Assembly: GCF_009687885.1 (NCBI RefSeq)
Contig: NZ_BLAF01000004.1
Location: 433,260-497,259, forward strand
Reading direction: 5' to 3'
DNA from: Acrocarpospora pleiomorpha
Lineage (GTDB): Bacteria > Actinomycetota > Actinomycetes > Streptosporangiales > Streptosporangiaceae
Length of the DNA: 64,000 nucleotides
Shown piece by piece: positions 53,681 to 62,794 of the stretch. Made by a program: the position numbers and the translations under genes. The notes beneath the pieces are model-generated. The model made no database searches and was not told where the DNA came from. It worked only from the letters and a program-made list of their open reading frames with translations. Numbering within the stretch: position 1 is the stretch's first letter; every line of letters begins with the position of its first letter.

Positions 53681-54448
53681 GCGGATCAATGCCAGGTCTC
53701 GCTCCATCTCGGTGGCGGCTGTCGTCAGCTTGCTCAGCAGCTCGCCGCCGAGATGCTCCATCGCGACGTCCAGCGTCGTTCCGATGGAGGCTGCCGCGAC
53801 GATCTTGCCCCCGCGGTCCCGAATGGGAACGGCGACGGTGCGCAGCTGTGACTCCAGCTCCTGGTCGACGAGGGAGTAGCCCTGTTCGGCGACTTTCTTG
53901 ATCTCCTCCCGCAACGCATTCTCGGAGGTGACCGTGTGCGGAGTGCGCTGCACTAGCTCGACATGACGGAAGTAGTCGTCAAGCTGGTCGGGGGAGAGCG
54001 AGCCCAGCAGCACCCTGCCAGGCGGGCTGCAGTACGCCGGAACCCGCGTGCCGAGAACGACGTGGACCGACACCAGTCGTTTGGCCTGAACGCCAGCGAC
54101 GAAGACGATCTCGTGGCCATCCAGAACGAAGGCCATCGACGTCTCGCCGACCTCTTTCGTGAGCTGCTCGAGGTGCGGCTGGATCACGTCGACGTTCGTG
54201 ACCGAGTCGAGGTACGGGCGCGCCAGCTCGAGCACTCTCGGGCGCACATAGAAACGGGAGTTCACCGTGCCGAGATAGCCAAGTGCCACCAACGTGTGCA
54301 GGAAGCGACGAGCCACCGCCCGGTCCATCCCTGCCTCTCGCGCGACGTCCGAGATCGTCAGCTGGTCCCGGTCGTCGTGGAAGCACCGGAGGACGGCGAG
54401 TCCGCGTTCGAGCGCGTGGACATACGGACCTTCAGCTACCTCGGACAT
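53678..54448 (-). CDS. IclR-family transcriptional regulator
   Basis: 256 residues from ATG 54448; the longer open frame lacks sense. The winged helix is LTISDVAREAGMDRAVARRFLHTLVALGYL, followed by the effector domain with PAYCSPPGRVLLG and DQELESQLRTVAVPIRD. This is the PcaR/PobR-like group that senses aromatic acids and pathway intermediates. It is divergent from the cupin/FAH operon, with a perfect 16-bp palindrome between them, and is inferred to regulate that operon. Confidence 0.9.
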   Translation of the reverse strand: MSEVAEGPYVHALERGLAVLRCFHDDRDQLTISDVAREAGMDRAVARRFLHTLVALGYLGTVNSRFYVRPRVLELARPYLDSVTNVDVIQPHLEQLTKEVGETSMAFVLDGHEIVFVAGVQAKRLVSVHVVLGTRVPAYCSPPGRVLLGSLSPDQLDDYFRHVELVQRTPHTVTSENALREEIKKVAEQGYSLVDQELESQLRTVAVPIRDRGGKIVAAASIGTTLDVAMEHLGGELLSKLTTAATEMERDLALIR

Positions 54449-54590
54449 GGGCCTCCTACTCGGGACAGGCAACCACCATCTTGCCAGACATGCGTTGACG
54501 CAAGACCCGCAATTCATCGCACGCACGACGGATCGAACGGCAAGGACTTGTTGACGCCATGTGATGCGCGTGACAAGCTTCGTTCGCACA

Positions 54591-54606
54591 GCGCTCATAT
54601 GAGCGC
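54591..54606. promoter_or_regulatory. Perfect 16-bp palindrome between iclR and the cupin operon
   Basis: GCGCTCATATGAGCGC, 32 bases before the preferred cupin ATG. A TTGACG box is at 54551. Likely operator for the divergent IclR protein. Confidence 0.65.
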
Positions 54607-54637
54607 CAGACGCACACGAGTGGAGTTGAGACACGCG

Positions 54638-55486
54638 ATGACCCCCGCGACGACCTGGCGCTCCGGCTGGGACATGGACAACCCCCTGGACATCAAGACC
54701 GAACTGGTCCGCAAGGACGGGGGCACCTGGGAGCAGGGTCCGGTCGCCGGACTGGAGTACCGCGACCTTCACCTGGCCGCCAACACAGACGGGGCCTTGG
54801 TAGGCCGCCACGTCCGGTACACGGGCAAAGAGGGGGATGCCAGCACGGACTGGCAGTTCCACGACGCCGACTTTCAGTGGTTCTTCGTCTTGAATGGCTC
54901 GATCTCTGTCCGGACCGAGGACGGCCAGGACCTCGTCCTCGACAAGGGTGCCTCCGCCTACCAGCCGCCCTACTGGCGCTACCGGATCAGCGCGGTGTCC
55001 GACGACTTCGAAGGCGTCGAGGTTTTCGGCCCCTCCGACTACGGCACAGTCACCGGCAAAGACGCTCCCAAGCCAAAGCGCGCCGCCGAGTTCGCCCATC
55101 TGAAGGGCGTCTACACCTTCGACCGGCCCGACGCGTACGTGCGTGGCGACGGCCCCCGCCGGTGGTCGCTGTACCGCGACTTGGGCACCCGCATCCCGAC
55201 CGACGGGCGCGTGCACATCCACATCATCAAGCTCGATGAGATCGAGCCCTCGCCGCCTGGCGGCACAGGAGAGCACTACCACTCGATGGCGCAGTTCTTC
55301 CTGCCAATCCGCGGATGGCTCGACGTCGCCCGCCCCGGGGAGCCGAACCAGCGAGTATTCGCGGGCGACCTCATGACGCTGTCGCGCGGTTCGATTCACA
55401 ACGCGTTCGACGTTTCGCCTGACTACATGACTCTTGAGTTCTGCGTGCCGGCCGAATACAGCACCGTGGCCACCGCAGCGAAATGA
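54638..55486 (+). CDS. Two-domain cupin protein, probable dioxygenase
   Basis: 282 residues from ATG 54638, with GGAG 12 bases upstream; ATG 54599 lies inside the palindrome and lacks a ribosome site. The first cupin has WQFHDADFQWFFVLNGSISV, and the second has GGTGEHYHSMAQFFLPIRGW with HYH and a late His in RGSIHNAF, a plausible iron site. Bicupins of this kind include gentisate- and homogentisate-like ring-cleavage enzymes. The following FAH gene (ATGA overlap) supports ring cleavage, but the reaction is inferred. Confidence 0.75.
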   Translation: MTPATTWRSGWDMDNPLDIKTELVRKDGGTWEQGPVAGLEYRDLHLAANTDGALVGRHVRYTGKEGDASTDWQFHDADFQWFFVLNGSISVRTEDGQDLVLDKGASAYQPPYWRYRISAVSDDFEGVEVFGPSDYGTVTGKDAPKPKRAAEFAHLKGVYTFDRPDAYVRGDGPRRWSLYRDLGTRIPTDGRVHIHIIKLDEIEPSPPGGTGEHYHSMAQFFLPIRGWLDVARPGEPNQRVFAGDLMTLSRGSIHNAFDVSPDYMTLEFCVPAEYSTVATAAK

Positions 55487-56460
55487 TCCTTGCCTCGTTG
55501 GCCGGCGGTGGCCTAGACGGAACACTGGTGGTCGTCAGCAGCGACAGGACCCGATTTCTGGTCCCGCCGCAAGGCCCACGGACCATGCAGCAGTCGCTTG
55601 ACACCTGGGCGGAATCCGTGACGTTGCTGGAGGGCGTCTTCGAGTCGCTCGACGACCCGACGCTAGGGAGCCCCGTTGACGGCGCGGTCTTCGCGGCGCC
55701 ACTGCCCCGGGTTTACCACTGGGCGGAGGGCAGTTCGTACCTCTCGCACATGGAGCGGATTCGCGGCGGCCGAGGGGAGGCGCTGCCTGACCGACACCGC
55801 GAGCGCCCTATCGTCTATCAGAGCGGCGGCGCGCCGAACTGGCCACCCCGCGCCGAGGTGCCGTTACCTGACGAGACGTGGGAACTCGACTATGAGCCGA
55901 CCGTCTTTGTCGTCACCGGTGATGCTCCACAGGGAACGACAGCAGCACAGGCGCCCGAACACATCAAGCTGGTCGGCATCACCAACGACGTCACATATCG
56001 ACGTCTACTGGTGGAGGAACGCCGTCAAGGGACAGGCACATACGGATCCAAGCCCGGCCGAGGCTTCGCTCCGTTCCTCGTCACGCCAGCCACCCTCGGT
56101 ACCGCGTGGCAGAATTCCTTCCTGCGGGCAGCGCTGCAGTGCAGCGTCAACGGAACGCTGTACGGCGCTCCTCGGGCCGATCGCGATTTCTCCTTCGGCC
56201 TTCCGCAGATCATCGGGGAGTTCACCAGGACGCGACCGCTTATCGCCGGGTCGATGATCGGCACTGGGACCATTTCCAACGGCGACACGGAGTGCGGCTT
56301 CGGCTGCATCGCGGAGAAGCGCGGTGTCGAAATCATGGAGAGCGGGGCTGCCGTGACGCCCTTCCTGTCCGCAGGAGACACCGTCACCATCGAAGCGATC
56401 GCCGACGACGGCACCTCGCTGTTCGGCCTCATTCAGCACACCGTGACAAGGATGGAGTAG
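55483..56460 (+). CDS. Fumarylacetoacetate hydrolase family protein
   Basis: 325 residues. The family core is intact: FSFGLPQIIGEFTRTRPLIAGSMIGTGTISN, GFGCIAEKRGVEIMESG and TPFLSAGDTVTIEA. This resembles the bacterial fumarylacetoacetase-like group, which cleaves a 2,4-diketo acid into fumarate and acetoacetate, more than the short MhpD-like members. It overlaps the cupin gene by four bases. The acetoacetyl-CoA synthetase two genes downstream would use the acetoacetate. Confidence 0.85.
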   Translation: MILASLAGGGLDGTLVVVSSDRTRFLVPPQGPRTMQQSLDTWAESVTLLEGVFESLDDPTLGSPVDGAVFAAPLPRVYHWAEGSSYLSHMERIRGGRGEALPDRHRERPIVYQSGGAPNWPPRAEVPLPDETWELDYEPTVFVVTGDAPQGTTAAQAPEHIKLVGITNDVTYRRLLVEERRQGTGTYGSKPGRGFAPFLVTPATLGTAWQNSFLRAALQCSVNGTLYGAPRADRDFSFGLPQIIGEFTRTRPLIAGSMIGTGTISNGDTECGFGCIAEKRGVEIMESGAAVTPFLSAGDTVTIEAIADDGTSLFGLIQHTVTRME

Positions 56461-56468
56461 TCGGCACC

Positions 56469-57302
56469 ATGCCAAATTTCACCCGACGGATAGCACTTGT
56501 CACCGGCGCCGCCCATGGCCAGGGCCGTGAGCATGCGATCCAGTTCGCTAAGAACGGTGCAGACGTCATCCTCGTCGATGTGCCCAAGCCGGTCGATTCG
56601 GTGCCGTACCCATTGGGAACCTCCGCGGAGTTGCGTGAGACCGCCTCTGCGGTCGAGGGCCTGGAGCGGAAGGCCCTCGTGGTCGAGGCGGATGTACGCA
56701 GCATCGACGCGATGCGTGCCGTCGTGGCGGACGGCATCGCAGCCTTCGGTCACATCGACATCTTGGCGGCCAATGCCGGCGTCGTCACGTACCACCAGCT
56801 CGTTGACATGGACGACCAGGCGTGGCAGGACACGATCGACGTCAACCTCACCGGCGTCGCCAACAGCATCCGCGCCGTACTGCCGCACATGATGGAGCGA
56901 AAGTACGGGCGGATCGTCGTTACCTCGTCGCAGGCCGCCCGGCGCGGCGTACCGAACCTGAGCCACTACGCCGCCTCGAAGTGGGCGCTGATCGGCCTGG
57001 TGAAGGCCGTCGCGCTGGAGGCCGCACCGTACATGATCACCTGCAACGCGGTGCTACCCGGTGCTGTGAACACGCCGATGATGCACCACGACGAGGTCTA
57101 CAAGGTGTTCGTGCCCGAGAAGGACGCTCCCGGCCTTGAGGACATGGAGGCGCGGCTCACGCAGATGAATCCCATGCCCACGATCTGGGTCGAGCCGACG
57201 GACATCTCTCACGAGGTGCTCCACCTCGCGGCCGAGGAGTCCCGCTTCATCTCGGGATGCACCGTCGACGTGGCGGCGGCCTACAACGCCAACCTCCCGT
57301 AA
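56469..57302 (+). CDS. Mycofactocin-coupled SDR oxidoreductase
   Basis: 277 residues from ATG 56469. TGAAHGQG and VDVPKPVDSVPYPLGTSAELRETA show the mycofactocin-type insertion. The catalytic motif is HYAASK, and the C-terminus GCTVDVAAAYNA matches the copy at 52833. It begins 8 bases after the FAH gene. The paired mycofactocin SDRs in neighbouring operons suggest two successive or alternative alcohol oxidations. Confidence 0.9.
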   Translation: MPNFTRRIALVTGAAHGQGREHAIQFAKNGADVILVDVPKPVDSVPYPLGTSAELRETASAVEGLERKALVVEADVRSIDAMRAVVADGIAAFGHIDILAANAGVVTYHQLVDMDDQAWQDTIDVNLTGVANSIRAVLPHMMERKYGRIVVTSSQAARRGVPNLSHYAASKWALIGLVKAVALEAAPYMITCNAVLPGAVNTPMMHHDEVYKVFVPEKDAPGLEDMEARLTQMNPMPTIWVEPTDISHEVLHLAAEESRFISGCTVDVAAAYNANLP

Positions 57303-57313
57303 GAGGAGCAGCA

Positions 57314-59287
57314 GTGCCAGACGAACCTGAACCGTCGGTGCTCTGGCGACCGACTCCAGAGTCGATTCGCGCCACGCGTCTGCACGCCTTCGCGACCTGG
57401 GTTGGCCAGCGACGAGACTTGACCTTCGGCGACCCCACCGACTACGACGCCGTATGGCGCTGGTCAGTGCATCAACTGGAGGATTTCTGGTCGGACCTCG
57501 CCATATGGAGCGGGACGCTACCGACAGATCACGGGCCGGTCCTGCCGGATGCCCGGATGCCGGGCGCCGTCTGGTTCCCGGAGTGCTCGATCAACTACGC
57601 GGAGCAGATGCTGCGAGACGCCACAGAAGATCACCCGGCCCTCGTCCTCGTGGACGAGCAGTACCGCGTCACAGAGGTTTCCCAGTTGCAACTGCGACGC
57701 TGGGCCGGCGCCTTCGCGGCAACGCTGAGAGGCCTCGGCGTCAAGCCCGGCGACCGGGTCGCCGCCTACCTCCCGAACGGCTTAGAAGCAGTCGTCGCCC
57801 TGCTCGGCTGCGCGTCGATCGGTGCCGTGTGGACCGTCTGTCCGCCCGACTTCGGCACCTCGGCCGTGCTCGATCGAATTTCTCAAGTCGAGCCGACGGT
57901 GCTCGTCGCTGCCGACGGGTACAGATTCAACGGCAAGCAGCACGACCGTCGCGAGCAAGTGGACTTGATCCGAGCCTCGCTGCCGAGTCTGCGCGCGACC
58001 ATCGCGGTGCCCGTTCTCGGTCTGGAGACGCGCTCGGCCGACGTTCTCGCCTGGGCCGATGCGATCGCCGAGGAGCAAGAACCAGCGTTCGTGCGCGTGC
58101 CGTTCGACCATCCACTATGGATTGTCTACTCCTCTGGTACCACCGGCCGGCCTAAGGGAATCGTGCACGGTCACGGTGGGATCGTCCTCGAGCAGCGCAA
58201 GATGTCGATGCTGCAGAACGACATCGGGCCGGGTGACCGCTTCTACTGGTACACCTCCACCGGCTGGATCATGTGGAATATCGCGACCTCCGCGCTGCTG
58301 AGCGGTGCCACGGTCGTCGTCCATGACGGCAGCCCGAACTACCCCGACCTCCAAGTGCAGTTCGCCTTGGTGGAGAGGCTCGGCATCACCTACCTCGGCA
58401 CCAGCGCCGGTTACCTCACCGCTTGTGAGAGGGCGGGCGCGAAGCCGGGGGAGCGATTCGACCTCTCTCGTCTGCGCACTATCGGTTCGACGGGGTCGCC
58501 GTTGCCTGCCTCGACGTTCCGCTGGGTGTACGAGGCGGTCAAGCCCGACGTGCTCCTCGCCTCCTCTTCCGGAGGCACCGACATCGCCAGCGGCTTCATC
58601 GGGGGCACCTCGCTGCTGTCGGTCACCGAAGGCGAGCTGCAGCGCCCTCTGCTCGGCGTGGACGTCCAGTCGTGGAACAGCGACGGCAAGCCCGTGATCG
58701 GCGAACTCGGGGAACTGGTCGTTACGCAGCCCATGCCGTCGATGCCGTTGCGGCTGTGGAACGACGCCGAGGGGAAGCGCTGCCGGTCCTCGTACTTCGA
58801 GCCATGGCCGGGGGTGTGGCGCCACGGCGACTGGCTGGAGATCACTGAACGCGGCACCTGCCGCATCCTGGGTCGCTCCGACTCGACCCTGAACAGGGGA
58901 GGAGTGCGCATCGGTTCGGCCGAAATCTACGCCGCGCTCGGCCGACTGCCCGACGTGGCGGACTCTCTCGTTCTCGGTATCGAACTGCTGGACGGCGGCT
59001 ACTACATGCCATTGTTCGTCGTCTTGGAGGACGGCACCGACTTTTCCGAGGATCTCGTCGCGGCGATCAAGGACGCGGTGCGCCGACACGCCAGCCCAAG
59101 GCACGTGCCGGATGAGGTGATCCAGGTTTCGGCGATTCCGCGCACGCGCACCGGCAAGCTCGTCGAAGTCCCGCTCAAGCGGATCTTTCAGGGCGTCCCG
59201 CCAGAGGTCGCCCTAGAACGCGAAAGCCTCTCAGTGCCGGAGTCGCTCGACGCCTTTCTGAAACTCGCAGCCGAGAGGACGCCATGA
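57314..59287 (+). CDS. Acetoacetyl-CoA synthetase
   Basis: 657 residues from GTG 57314, preceded by AAGAGGAGCAGCA. ANL-family with the acetoacetate-specific N-terminus (FATWVGQRRDLTFGDPTDYDAVWRWSV) and NYAEQML. The nucleotide loop is YSSGTTGRPKGIVHGHGG, then WIMWNIATSALLSGATVV and SSGGTDIASGFIGG. The adenylation lysine is near the end in RTRTGKLVEVPLKRI. Makes acetoacetyl-CoA from acetoacetate, ATP and CoA. Its place after an FAH-type gene fits direct salvage of acetoacetate. Confidence 0.9.
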   Translation: MPDEPEPSVLWRPTPESIRATRLHAFATWVGQRRDLTFGDPTDYDAVWRWSVHQLEDFWSDLAIWSGTLPTDHGPVLPDARMPGAVWFPECSINYAEQMLRDATEDHPALVLVDEQYRVTEVSQLQLRRWAGAFAATLRGLGVKPGDRVAAYLPNGLEAVVALLGCASIGAVWTVCPPDFGTSAVLDRISQVEPTVLVAADGYRFNGKQHDRREQVDLIRASLPSLRATIAVPVLGLETRSADVLAWADAIAEEQEPAFVRVPFDHPLWIVYSSGTTGRPKGIVHGHGGIVLEQRKMSMLQNDIGPGDRFYWYTSTGWIMWNIATSALLSGATVVVHDGSPNYPDLQVQFALVERLGITYLGTSAGYLTACERAGAKPGERFDLSRLRTIGSTGSPLPASTFRWVYEAVKPDVLLASSSGGTDIASGFIGGTSLLSVTEGELQRPLLGVDVQSWNSDGKPVIGELGELVVTQPMPSMPLRLWNDAEGKRCRSSYFEPWPGVWRHGDWLEITERGTCRILGRSDSTLNRGGVRIGSAEIYAALGRLPDVADSLVLGIELLDGGYYMPLFVVLEDGTDFSEDLVAAIKDAVRRHASPRHVPDEVIQVSAIPRTRTGKLVEVPLKRIFQGVPPEVALERESLSVPESLDAFLKLAAERTP

Positions 59288-60054
59288 CCACTGGACGCAT
59301 GGAGGGAAAGGTCTGCGTTGTCACCGGCTCAGGAAGCGGCATCGGGGCCGCAACGGCCAAGCTCTTCGCCGCGCACGGCGCCGCCGCCGTGGTCGTGGGT
59401 GACATGTCGGGTGACGCGGCTCGCGGCGTGTGCGACGAGATCATCGCAGCAGGCGGCACCGCTTCTCCGTTCGTCCTGGACGTCTCCGACGAGGCCGCGG
59501 CGGAGGCCATGATCGCGCATGCGGTGGCGGAGTACGGCACCGTCGACGTGCTGCACAACAACGCCGGTACCGGAAAGCCGGGTGCCGTCCACGAGATAGC
59601 CCGAGCCGAGTGGGAGCGGGTCTTTGACGTGAACGTGACGGGGACCTTCATGGTGTCGAAGGCCGCCTTGAGGGTGATGCTCGACCGCGGTCGGGGCGCC
59701 ATTGTGAACACCTGCTCCAACCATGCGACGACGGCCTCGCCGCGGCTCGCCTCGTACCATGCCTCGAAAGGTGCAATCAAGGCGCTCACTCGTCAGATGG
59801 CTTTGGACTACGCGCCGAACATCCGTGTCAACTGCATCTCGCCCGGTCTGGTGGACACCCCACTTGCGCATGCTCGCGGGGCCGAGGACACGGAGGCCTG
59901 GGCTCACAAGCAGGAGTCGAACCGCTATTTCAAACGGGCCGCTCAGCCGATCGAGATCGCCTACGGGATCCTATTCCTTGCTTCGGACGAGGCGAGCTTT
60001 CTCACCGGCCACGACCTGGTCATGAGCGGCGGCCAGGGCGAGGTCGCATTCTGA
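59284..60054 (+). CDS. Short-chain dehydrogenase/reductase
   Basis: 256 residues, classical SDR: TGSGSGIG, NNAG, catalytic YHASK, and the DLVMSGGQGEVAF tail. It lacks the mycofactocin insertion, so it is probably an ordinary NAD(P) enzyme. It overlaps the synthetase by four bases and the next SDR by one. Substrate unknown. Confidence 0.87.
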   Translation: MTTGRMEGKVCVVTGSGSGIGAATAKLFAAHGAAAVVVGDMSGDAARGVCDEIIAAGGTASPFVLDVSDEAAAEAMIAHAVAEYGTVDVLHNNAGTGKPGAVHEIARAEWERVFDVNVTGTFMVSKAALRVMLDRGRGAIVNTCSNHATTASPRLASYHASKGAIKALTRQMALDYAPNIRVNCISPGLVDTPLAHARGAEDTEAWAHKQESNRYFKRAAQPIEIAYGILFLASDEASFLTGHDLVMSGGQGEVAF

Positions 60055-60884
60055 TGCCGATTTCGTTGTCCCTAGCCGGCCGCGTCGCTGTGGTCGCCGG
60101 TGCCGGGCGCGGTATCGGCGAAGCGGTCGCGCTGCGTCTCGCCGAGGCGGGTGCGGCGGTGGCTGTCGTCGACTCCCGCGCGGATCGCGCGGCGGGCACT
60201 GTAGCGGCAGTCCGGCAAGCCGGCGGCACGGCGGTGCCGATTATCGCGAATCTGCTCGATGCCAGCCAGGTTGATCAGATCGTCCCGTCGGCAACCGAGC
60301 AACTCGGCAGCGTCGACATCCTCGTGAACGTCGCTGGCGGTTCCTGGGCGCTCGCCCCCTACAGGTTGACTCACGAGGTGACCGACGAGGAGTGGTCGCT
60401 GATTCAAGCCATGAACCTGACGTACGTCTTCCAACTCACTCGGAGCGCGCTTGGCGATATGGTGCAGTCCGGCGGCGGGACGATCGTACATGTCGGCTCC
60501 ATTGCAGGCGTGTTGAGTTCACCGCTGGCCGCCGCCTACGGCGCCGCGAAGGCCGGCATCTCATCGTTGACGCGGACCCTCGCCTATGAGTACGGGCCCT
60601 TCGGCATTCGCGTGAACTGCATCGCCCCCGGACGCATCAACACCCCGGCGACAGCACCCGAGCCGGGCCAGCAGCAGGTCGACTTCACCGGTAGCATCCC
60701 ACTGCGACGTATGGGTGTTCCGGCGGAGATCGCTGACGCCGTAGCGTTTCTCGTCAGCGACCTCGCCAGCTACATCTCCGGTCAGACGCTCCTCGTCGAC
60801 GGTGGCGCGACGGCCACGCCAGGCTTGATTCTCGGCGTCAACGGGATGCCTCCCTCCAGCGATCGAGTAGGCGGCCAGGCCTAG
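60054..60884 (+). CDS. Short-chain dehydrogenase/reductase
   Basis: 276 residues. AGAGRGIG (Thr of the usual TGxxxGxG replaced by Ala), NVAGG, catalytic AYGAAK, and the C-terminal SGQTLLVDGGATATPG. Last gene of the operon that starts at 54638. It resembles FabG-like/2,5-diketo-type dehydrogenases; no specific assignment. Confidence 0.85.
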   Translation: MPISLSLAGRVAVVAGAGRGIGEAVALRLAEAGAAVAVVDSRADRAAGTVAAVRQAGGTAVPIIANLLDASQVDQIVPSATEQLGSVDILVNVAGGSWALAPYRLTHEVTDEEWSLIQAMNLTYVFQLTRSALGDMVQSGGGTIVHVGSIAGVLSSPLAAAYGAAKAGISSLTRTLAYEYGPFGIRVNCIAPGRINTPATAPEPGQQQVDFTGSIPLRRMGVPAEIADAVAFLVSDLASYISGQTLLVDGGATATPGLILGVNGMPPSSDRVGGQA

Positions 60885-60926
60885 TGCCTGGTCCACGCCG
60901 TAATCAACGGTAGGTCGGTGGTTTGG

Positions 60927-61046
60927 TTATCGCTTGCGCCAGTGCACGCAGGCTGGGTGGTCTAGAGAGTCGGTCATGTAGTCCTGGATTGTCTTGTGGT
61001 ACCTCTTCCTGATCGCGTCTCGGTCGGGGTCAGGGAGAGGATCCAG
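60927..61046 (-). pseudogene. C-terminal fragment of an unidentified gene
   Basis: Minus strand reads LDPLPDPDRDAIRKRYHKTI, QDYMTDSLDHPACVHWRKR and stop, with codon use like a real gene. No start; the upstream part is replaced by the IS1182 relic. Family not recognised. Confidence 0.35.
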
Positions 61047-61052
61047 TGATTC

Positions 61053-61715
61053 ATGCGTCCCAGAGCGTGGCAACCGCCGGTGGAGCTGTCACCGGCAGAG
61101 CAGACCATCATCAAGGCGATCAAACGGGCCAAACTGTTCGTCTTCCTGCGCCTGCACCGGCACGAGCTGTTCGATGACGCCTTCCAGGACGAACTGGCGG
61201 GCATGTACCACGATGCCGTCAAAGGACAGCCGCCCGTGCCGCCCGCTCAGCTGGCGCTGGCGTTGATCCTGCAGGCCTATGCCGGGGTCTCCGACGACGA
61301 GGTGATCGAGGCGACGATCATGGATCGGCGCTGGCAGCTGGTGCTGGACTGCCTCAATACCGAGCGGGCTCCGTTCGCCAGGGCACCCTGGTCGGCTTCC
61401 GCACGGTGCATTTCCCCGCCGCGGCCTGCGCGGCCTGCCCGCTGCGCGAGCGCTGCACCACCAGCGTCCGGGGCCGCAGCGTGAGCATTCACTCCGACGA
61501 GCACCTGCTGTCCGAACTCCGCGAACGCCAGCGCACTCCGGCCGGACGCGCCGAACTCCGCCGGCGAGTGGCGGTGGAACACACCCTGGCCCACATCGGA
61601 CGTTGGCAAGACCGGCGCGCCCGCTACCGCGGCACCCGCAAGAACCTGTTCGACCTACGACGCACCGCGGTCGTCCACAACCTCCACGTCATCGCCCGAC
61701 AGCAAGACGGCCGTG
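61053..61715 (+). pseudogene. IS1182-family transposase, internally deleted
   Basis: MRPRAWQPPVELSPAEQTII, LQAYAGVSDDEVIEATIMDRRW and LDCLNTERAPFA form the N-terminus. A one-base shift near 61380 leads to GTLVGFR, then directly to TVHFPAAACAACPLRERCTT and RRVAVEHTLAHIGRWQDRRARYRGTRKNLFDLRR. The central DDE part is missing. The 3' end is joined to the broken maoC at about 61715. Confidence 0.8.
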
Positions 61716-61898
61716 CGCGATCGCGGCCCCGAAAGGGCCGACGGCGGCGCGGGCCGGGTCGACGTGGATCCACTGGCGGTCGCCGGTGGCGTCAGCAAAG
61801 GCGTTGACCTGCTCCTGCGTGACCTGATGCCACTCCGAATAGCCCAAGTGGGTGCCGACCGAACGTTCGAGGTCATCAATGCCGTTCAAGATTCTCAA
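61715..61898 (-). pseudogene. MaoC-like hydratase, N-terminal fragment
   Basis: Starts TTG 61898 and reads RILNGIDDLERSVGTHLGYS, EWHQVTQEQVNAFADATGDR and QWIHVDPARAAVGPFGAAIAHG. Residues D and H of the hydratase motif (ADATGDRQWIHVDPARA) are present, but the protein is cut after about 60 residues by the IS1182 relic. It is 57 bases downstream of fabG in the same leftward set. Confidence 0.8.
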
Positions 61899-61955
61899 TA
61901 TCGTTGTCCGTTCTCAGATCGATAAGGCCGGGTGGCCGAACGATCCATGCTTCAG

Positions 61956-62714
61956 TCAGTCGGTGGGGCCGCCGGCTACGTAGAGCACCTGGCCGGAGAC
62001 GAACCCGGCTTCCTCACTCACGAGGAACCGGACAGCGTGCGCGACGTCTTCTGGCTGACCGGCCCGAGCCACCGGGATCTGGGCAGCGGAGGCCGCGATG
62101 AAGTCGTCGAACGCCATCCCCATACGCTCAGCGGTAGAGGCGGTCATGTCAGTTTGGATGAAGCCGGGCGCGACCGCGTTCACCGTCACTCCAAACTTGC
62201 CCAGCTCTATAGCCAAGGTCTTCGTGAAGCCTTGCAGGCCGGCCTTCGCGGCAGAGTAGTTGGCCTGTCCGCGATTGCCCAGGGCGGACGTGCTGGAGAC
62301 ATTGACGATGCGTCCGAACTTCGCTTCGGTCATGTGCCGCTGCGCGGCGCGACTCATCAGGAATGCCCCGCGAAGGTGGACGCCCGTCACTGCGTCCCAG
62401 TCGTCTACGGTCATCTTGAACAGCAGGTTGTCGCGGATGATGCCAGCGTTGTTGACGAGGATTGTTGGGGTGCCGAGTCCGTTGACGATCGCCTCGAACG
62501 CCTCCAAGACGGAGGCTTCGTCGCTGACGTCCGCTCCCACTGCCAATGCGGTGCCGCCGGCGGAGACGATGGAGTCGACCGTGCCGCGGCAGGCCTCGGC
62601 GTCGAGATCGAGGACAGCTACCTTGTGCCCGTCACTGGCCAATCGGCGGGCAGTGGCAGCACCGATGCCCCGAGCGGCTCCAGTGATGACGGCAATACGG
62701 GTTTCAGACATCAA
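61956..62714 (-). CDS. FabG-type 3-oxoacyl reductase / SDR
   Basis: 252 residues (or 251 from the second ATG at 62711). TGAARGIG, VNNAGIIRDNLLFKM, catalytic S and NYSAAK, and PGFIQTDMTA are the classic FabG pattern. It lies between acyl-CoA dehydrogenase and the maoC remnant, so it probably acts on 3-hydroxy/3-ketoacyl-CoA in degradation. Confidence 0.9.
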   Translation of the reverse strand: MMSETRIAVITGAARGIGAATARRLASDGHKVAVLDLDAEACRGTVDSIVSAGGTALAVGADVSDEASVLEAFEAIVNGLGTPTILVNNAGIIRDNLLFKMTVDDWDAVTGVHLRGAFLMSRAAQRHMTEAKFGRIVNVSSTSALGNRGQANYSAAKAGLQGFTKTLAIELGKFGVTVNAVAPGFIQTDMTASTAERMGMAFDDFIAASAAQIPVARAGQPEDVAHAVRFLVSEEAGFVSGQVLYVAGGPTD

Positions 62715-62794
62715 CTGCTCCTTGGATCGACAGCATCATGTGACGGACAAGGCGAGTTGAGATTGGTCGGACGACGCAGGAATGCAGGTGGATC

